Source of the DNA: Opisthorchis felineus
Taxonomy: Eukaryota; Platyhelminthes; Trematoda; Opisthorchiida; Opisthorchiidae
Direction of reading: 5' to 3'
DNA: 64,000 nucleotides
Assembly (NCBI GenBank): GCA_004794785.1
Contig: SJOL01005532.1
Location: 14,921 to 78,920 of the forward strand
In this document: positions 58,880-64,000 of the stretch, in pieces
How positions within the stretch are numbered: the first letter of the stretch is position 1
Layout of the letters: the number at the start of each line of letters is the position of its first letter
Made by a program: the position numbers and the translations under genes
Notes under the pieces: generated by a model
What the model was told of the DNA's origin: nothing
What the model saw: only the letters and a program-made list of their open reading frames with translations
The model's database searches: none

Positions 58880-60170
58880 TCACATAGTTTTATCCCTCAG
58901 CTTGAATCAGATGTGCATAAAATTATCAGTGCTTATACGCCCCAATTTTGTGGACTCCCAAGAACATAAAAAACCCAGTGTACGCATCTGTTCAATTTTA
59001 CATATGAATGGTTCACCCTGTAATCCATTAGCTTAATGGCTGGCAGATATTTTTTTGACCCGCCAGAACGGTTTCCGCAAAATACTGTCCAAAAGCAATT
59101 ATGAACTTTTGCCATACCTAGAGCAGGTTGATGCCTCTTAGGAAATCAAGTGTTCATTTGATGTGCAATCCCTCTCTACCAATGTTCCCCTCACTGAAAA
59201 TGTGAAATCTTTAGGCTGTTATCTAGAATCTCGCCCAGGTCTCATCATGTTCCCCATCCCCATTCTTAAAGACCTCATTGTATTGTGTACTAAGAATGTC
59301 AAGTTTTAATTCCATGGGACCAGTTTTAAGCAAGTTAATGGTACCACCAGGGAAGCCCCTTGTAACAACTGCTACCTGACACTTGGGCAGCCAGCAGAAG
59401 TCGACATGCAAGTACCCTTGTATAAAAGATACTTAGACGATACTTTACCCATCACAAACATCGAGGGACAGGATGAAAACCTACTGTTTGTTTTTAGCAC
59501 TTTCCATCTGAACATTTTATTCACCTTCGTATCTGAGCAGGGCAAACGACTTTCTTTTATGGATGTTTTGATCACCAGAATTACAGACGGGGACCAGCGG
59601 GAACCAATGGAGGCCTGGACAATAGCTGAGCTCTACGAGTTTCTCTCCGTTACGGCACAAAAGTGCGCTGGTGCTTAATTTATTCCACAGAGCTAGGTAA
59701 ATTTATACCTCACGTACACTAACAGAGGAAATTTAACTACGGAAAGGTGTACTGCGGTCAAATAGCCACCCTGACCACATCATCGAGAAGGACCTGGCTC
59801 CGAATGATAAACCGTAAGTGTCATTCACAGTGCCAAAAAGAACATTTACATTGATGTTCCTCACACTGATGATCGTGTTTTCAGCTTATTTAAACGGACA
59901 CTATTCGTAACCACGCACCGGACTTAAAGTGCAGCACTGTTGTGTGCAAATGCATATACACGGGCTATGTCACTGCCGCCAGTCACAATGCCGACTTCGG
60001 TTTTATCTACAACTCATTGCATTTATCAGTTCATTAGTAGTTGAGGCGATAAGTATGTCGGTATAGCTGACAGCAGGCTTGGAAGACGAGTAAAGAAGGA
60101 CGTGTACAAAAACTCCGTACCACGTCAGGTGACCCTAACCCAACGCTGATCGAATTCGGGGTCAAATGGT
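58880..60170 (+). mobile_element. Penelope-like retroelement with GIY-YIG tail, pseudogenic
   Basis: Remnants appear in family order in shifting frames. First F-C-G-L-P-R-T and M-N-G-S-P-C-N-P-L-A (about 58945-59034). Then S-F-D-V-Q-S-L-S-T-N-V-P-L-T (about 59156-59198), the palm block, and F-H-G-T-S-F-K-Q-V-N-G-T-T-R (about 59309-59350). The catalytic K-R-Y-L-D-D-T lies at 59424-59444, followed in frame by F-H-L-N-I-L-F-T-F and R-L-S-F-M-D-V-L-I-T. Further on, D-K-Y-V-G-I-A-D-S-R-L-G-R-R (about 60050-60091) fits the GIY-YIG endonuclease core (Y-V-G-x-T-x-R-x-L-x-x-R). Many stops and frameshifts show it is inactive. Of the three Penelope relics here it is the only one that preserves both palm and endonuclease traces. 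Confidence 0.8.
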
Positions 60171-60857
60171 CGACCTCTCGGAATCTAATTGACATAGGTC
60201 ACAGTGTTAAATGTATAAATACGTTGTGTCTTACATTGTTATATAAAATATACATTTTGCGGAAGCACAGGGTGTACGAAATGAATTCATCCAGCAACCT
60301 TGTTGTTTTCAGCGGCTTGTTCAAATTGATCAGGGGATCACAGTGCTTTAAAAGGCAGGTTCACCGAGCCAAATGTGCCGCTATCCAGACCCTATTTCAC
60401 AACGGGTGAAAGGGCACCTTTCCTGTGCTCAGCAGATCATGAAAAGAACTGTACAGGATACGGTGCTGGGCACAAGTGCTCTTTGCTCTGAAAACTGTGG
60501 ATGCCGGCCACGCTGAACACTGCTGCTGTCTGCCTGGAGTTTGATATAGCTGACCATGGGAAGGAGGTTGGCCGCTTGGTCCGCTCGACGGGTGTTTGTT
60601 TATCAAGTTTGGACACGTTTAAGTCCATAATGCCTTACTGGTTTAACGCGACCGCCCTTGAAGTGTACTTCAAGTTGCTTTCTTTCTTTATGGATTGTCT
60701 ATTACATCTGGGTCTTTTCCGAACCACTGTAGTCCTAGAGGTTCAAAAACTAAAGTGCCAGACAAAGGGAGAATATCTGCGTCATCCATTTTTTTCAATG
60801 CTCTCAAAGAGTGGAACAGTTGTTTGCGGCTAACTGCATTCTAGGCGGCATTGTTAC

Positions 60858-60999
60858 TTCACAGTAGTCGTTTGAAATCCATGTCGCAACAGGTTTTGCC
60901 TCTCCAGAGACCAATTCTGACCTCAGTTTATTTTTTATCAATATCTCAAAGTACGACAAAACTGCCAGGTCTACCAAGGCATCCGGAGCCTTGCCACCA
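60858..60999 (-). CDS. candidate internal exon, unknown
   Basis: On - it follows an acceptor (GTATTTAACTAG) and ends at a donor (GTGAA|GTAACA). It has 142 bp, entering in phase 2 and leaving in phase 0. It reads A-P-D-A-L-V-D-L-A-V-L-S-Y-F-E-I-L-I, then A-K-P-V-A-T-W-I-S-N-D-Y-C. Codon content looks ordinary for a coding exon, but the acceptor tract is weak. Not yet placeable in phase with its neighbours. Confidence 0.2.
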
Positions 61000-61319
61000 C
61001 TAGTTAAATACAATCTAGAGTCTTACGAGAATGATATAGCGAGTTTGTTTCATTTAGATGCTCAGTACCATTGAGAAGTGAGACACAGAGGTCCACTCTT
61101 CCCAGTGCCATTTGTCATGAGCTTATTGGATCATCTGAGCCGCAACTGCGATATCATTCCTATTCCACATCAGATGGTAGCTTTGTTTTTGCTGATGGCC
61201 AGCTTGTGTTTGCTTGCCAAAAAATAACCTTGAAGCTTCTGAGGTCAAGTTGGCAACGTGATCCATCGGGACAAGAAACAGTGAGTGAGTGCTGTATCAG
61301 TTAAAACAGTTCTTTTTAC

Positions 61320-61453
61320 CTAGTAATTCACAACTCTTGATCCAGCCATCTGCTTGAAATATTTGGATATTCCATTCACTTTTAAGTGGGAAAGGCGTCT
61401 GCGGCCACCGGCAACAGTTGCTGAGACTGGTCAATGATGTGACATTTGTCCAG
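61320..61453 (-). CDS. candidate internal exon, Cys-containing, unknown
   Basis: On - it lies after GCTTTGACTCGCTTCAG and ends at a good donor (ACTAG|GTAAAA). It has 134 bp, entering in phase 2 and leaving in phase 1. The read contains an N-V-T glycosylation-type site, L-S-N-C-C-R-W-P-Q-T-P-F and I-F-Q-A-D-G-W-I-K-S-C. Adjacent cysteines and a sequon fit an extracellular region. It could belong to the ectodomain of the 42-64 kb membrane-protein model. No family recognised. Confidence 0.22.
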
Positions 61454-63629
61454 CTGAAGCGAGTCAAAGCATGCAGGTTACAAGCAACTGCCTTCTGCAC
61501 AGTCTTACACATCCACTGTTGCTCAGCCGAGCATACCTTAAGACGCTAAAAAAGCTGAACAACTGGGAAATTTAATCTGTTCGGAATTGGCTACGTCTAG
61601 CGGAGAACACCACGGATGTTCACCTTCACGTCACTAATGGCATGGTGTCCCGGAATCTCGAGTTTGAGTACCACAATCCCGATATAGGAGACAGCTTGTA
61701 TCAAAAATCTGCTGTCAGTGCAGTATCAAGTACTACCCAATGTGGTTGCTGTTCCTTTGTTTGTTGCGGTTGTTAGGGAGGTCACTCTTCAGATTCAAAT
61801 CCAGAGTACACATAGGGACGCAGTAGGAGTGATGGTGGCATCTTGGGGAGGTAGAATGCACAACAGTATCGTTGGTCTTGGTCCGAGAGAATTTGTTGCT
61901 CAATCTCTCTCGGATTGGATGTATCCAGAACGTGTATTCTCTCGGGTATTAATCCGTTTATCTACCGTGTATCTAGCTGAAGACGAGTATGTAGAATTCC
62001 CAATCTGGCTATGGTGGCCAGACAGTATGCTATCGTGGTGACTGTGGCGCACCTCCTGCAATCTTGTTGGATCATATACGACGCTCACCACGGTCTGATT
62101 TAATGGAAGCTCAGGAAAAGTCTTCGATGCATATGGCTATGCTGTCGATGAGGTGTTGACAGCGCACACCTTGGCATCCTATAGGAAGCCAAATCTGATC
62201 GTTTTTAAAGCATCGAGCAACGATAACAGAGAAGCACGTGGTTCTGGATGGATGTGGGTTGGTTACGTGGAGTTAGAAGAAACAGGCATGATATCGATAA
62301 CTGCCATTTTTGCAGCCCTAAGTCCCACTGACTGTGATGTTGATGTTTAGATTCACAAACCGACGAACAGTTCATGCCAACATACCTGTTTCTGTTTTTT
62401 TGCTACGTTACCAGGCTTTTCTTCCACTCATTCGGGACTTTGTGAAGTACTTCAACTTACTAATCATTACTGTTTCCTCCGACAACTGATAACATGGAAA
62501 GAACCGGATCTGTTTCATTTTAACTCCTAATTGCTCGTGACACCACAATTCGAATTCAGTTACCACCATTGCCGAGTCTCTCGAGTCATCGATCGTCTAA
62601 TGAGAGGGCGTACTTAAAAGTAGAGCTATCCGTAACCCAGTTTTTCGGCTTTCAGCAAAGTTGCTCCGGTCCACAACATATAGCCGTGTTGTCGGCTGTC
62701 CATTAAATTCTGTCCAGCAACCTATATGTTAACAATAAAAGTGTCTTGAAAGGGTCGAATATTTCTCAGAAAGAATTGTATTCAACCCATGTCCAGGTAC
62801 TCTCACAATCAAGGAGGCAAAATCCGCTACTTTCCTGTGAAATTAGGTTCGTTTTTCGATAAATAGCAGAGACGCTGTTGGTCTATTCAAGTTACTGTCA
62901 GTTTTGGACGCAAAATCTGTGGGAGACTATCGTCAAATCACACAAGATAAACGGAATGCACTCAGCGGGGACGTATTGAATTCACAGTTTTTTCATCAAT
63001 ACTTAGTCTACTGTCATAAGGAATCTATCGTACAGATGTTTATAAAGATTTTATTAATGATCACTGTATAATAATAAGCGGAATACACGGGTATAAATCA
63101 CAGTGGTCCGCACCATTCTATGGAAAAGACGACTTGGGCCGTTTTCATGTTTGCGATTTTTTTCTAGCTAAAACACTACTGCAATCAGCACTATGATTCG
63201 GGCCGCAGGAAACGACCGAAAAATTTTGGAGCCCATATATAAGACCGTTATCTTTATATGTTAATGCGTGTTCTAGGAAGGAATAAGCTGCGAGTTTCCT
63301 TGATGAGAATAACACTGACTGCATAAATGACCACCCGGAGGAAGCTGAGGCACCCACTGTGTTAGGTGGTTGTTGTGTGGGAGCAACGACAACGCATACT
63401 GATACTGAAGATAAAATAACTGCATTATAGTTTTATATTAACCATCTGAAATTTTCTCAACTTCAGCCTTCTCGGCTTAGACACCTCAAAATGTAATACA
63501 ATACAACTGGTTGCTCGTCAAAATCCAAAGAAATCACCCACTCGTCGGGTCAATCTGAGGATTACTATGGGTATGTTGGTTATCAATGAGTTTTCCTGCA
63601 TTTGCAATGAGGAAGCACACTATACTCAC
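61454..63629. other. no supported gene; frame with two stops on +
   Basis: One + frame (61718-62350) is open except for two stops (62039-62041 and about 62096). No domain is recognised. A 9-bp hairpin lies at 61882-61914. The remainder is AT-rich. Confidence 0.3.
61882..61914. repeat. 9-bp inverted repeat (hairpin)
   Basis: TCCGAGAGA (61882-61890) pairs exactly with TCTCTCGGA (61906-61914) around a 15-nt loop. Confidence 0.6.
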
Positions 63630-63971
63630 CATTGTAAGAAAACGAGTTGGATGTCTGACGTGTTATTGTTTCTTCAGTGTTTTCTCGGTGGGTCTGTTGT
63701 AACGTACGTCTTTCGTCAGTAAGTTTTTCGGTAGGGAGCGTTGGACCACCGCGTATAATTTGAAATTCCATGGGCGGAATCGCCGAGCATTCTTCCAGCT
63801 GTTCTGTGTAAAGTAAATCTGGACCACACTCACACAAACCCGGGCTATCCAGCTGGTTTGCGATCACGTGGAATGTTTCAACATAAGAGTGCTTTGGATA
63901 TGTTCTGCTGAGAAATCGGGGCGCATTTTCCATCATGACACTGGGTCTATATAAGTATTTGGAAGACAGCA
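63630..63971 (-). CDS. candidate internal exon, ectodomain-like, unknown
   Basis: On - a very good acceptor (AATGGTTTTTGTCAG) precedes 63971 and a consensus donor (ACAATG|GTGAGT) follows 63630. It has 342 bp, symmetric phase 1-1, open over about 114 codons. The read contains P-G-L-C-E-C-G-P-D-L-L-Y-T-E-Q-L-E-E-C-S, then a hydrophilic Thr/Glu/Arg-rich half. Clustered cysteines and phase 1-1 suggest an extracellular segment. Both splice signals are the best matched pair in the window. It could be the upstream part of the membrane-protein model. No family recognised, and a stop lies just upstream of the acceptor in this frame. Confidence 0.35.
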
Positions 63972-64000
63972 CTGACAAAAACCATTAAACAATAAGATCG

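Overview
The window looks like intergenic and intronic DNA from a repeat-rich animal genome, most likely a flatworm (trematode or cestode). Nothing in it is bacterial: there are no operons, no ribosome binding sites and no long genes. It is AT-leaning. What can be recognised is decayed retroelements, tRNA-derived short interspersed elements (SINEs), microsatellites, and short open segments bounded by GT/AG splice-like sites. The flatworm assignment is inference from the mix of Penelope-like elements, LINE 3' ends carrying a WLGHVLR-type motif, and tRNA-headed SINEs.

Solid content, left to right: a tRNA-headed SINE (about 0.7 kb); a LINE reverse-transcriptase tail on + (2.5-3.2 kb); a dispersed 140-bp repeat present twice (4.1 and 5.7 kb), with a repeat ending in GATT units between the copies (4.7-5.1 kb); a second LINE relic on - (6.7-7.3 kb); a 690-bp frame broken by one stop (8.1-8.8 kb); a Penelope 3' end (14.7-15.4 kb); a microsatellite cluster (20.1-20.35 kb); a scatter of tRNA-like SINE heads (12.8-29.8 kb); the best preserved Penelope relic (38.1-39.3 kb); and a third Penelope relic with a GIY-YIG-like tail (58.9-60.2 kb).

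Possible host genes are weaker. On the - strand a chain of five splice-bounded segments (55.2 down to 42.2 kb) joins in consistent reading phase. It would encode a single-pass membrane protein with a low-complexity methionine stretch just inside the membrane and a stop at 42,201. Further candidate exons lie upstream at 57.9, 60.9, 61.4 and 63.9 kb. On the + strand (51.9-53.3 kb) a signal-peptide exon, a possible 12-nt micro-exon and two further exons also join in phase, giving a secreted protein of about 116 residues. A separate - strand terminal exon (32.6-32.46 kb) is followed by a good AATAAA signal.

The number of open frames of 100 codons or more on the six frames (about 25) is close to my rough estimate of what chance gives in 64 kb at this base composition. 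Frame length alone is therefore no evidence here, and all exon calls are given low confidence. I found no complete gene, no functional tRNA or rRNA, no CRISPR array and no clearly new molecular system.
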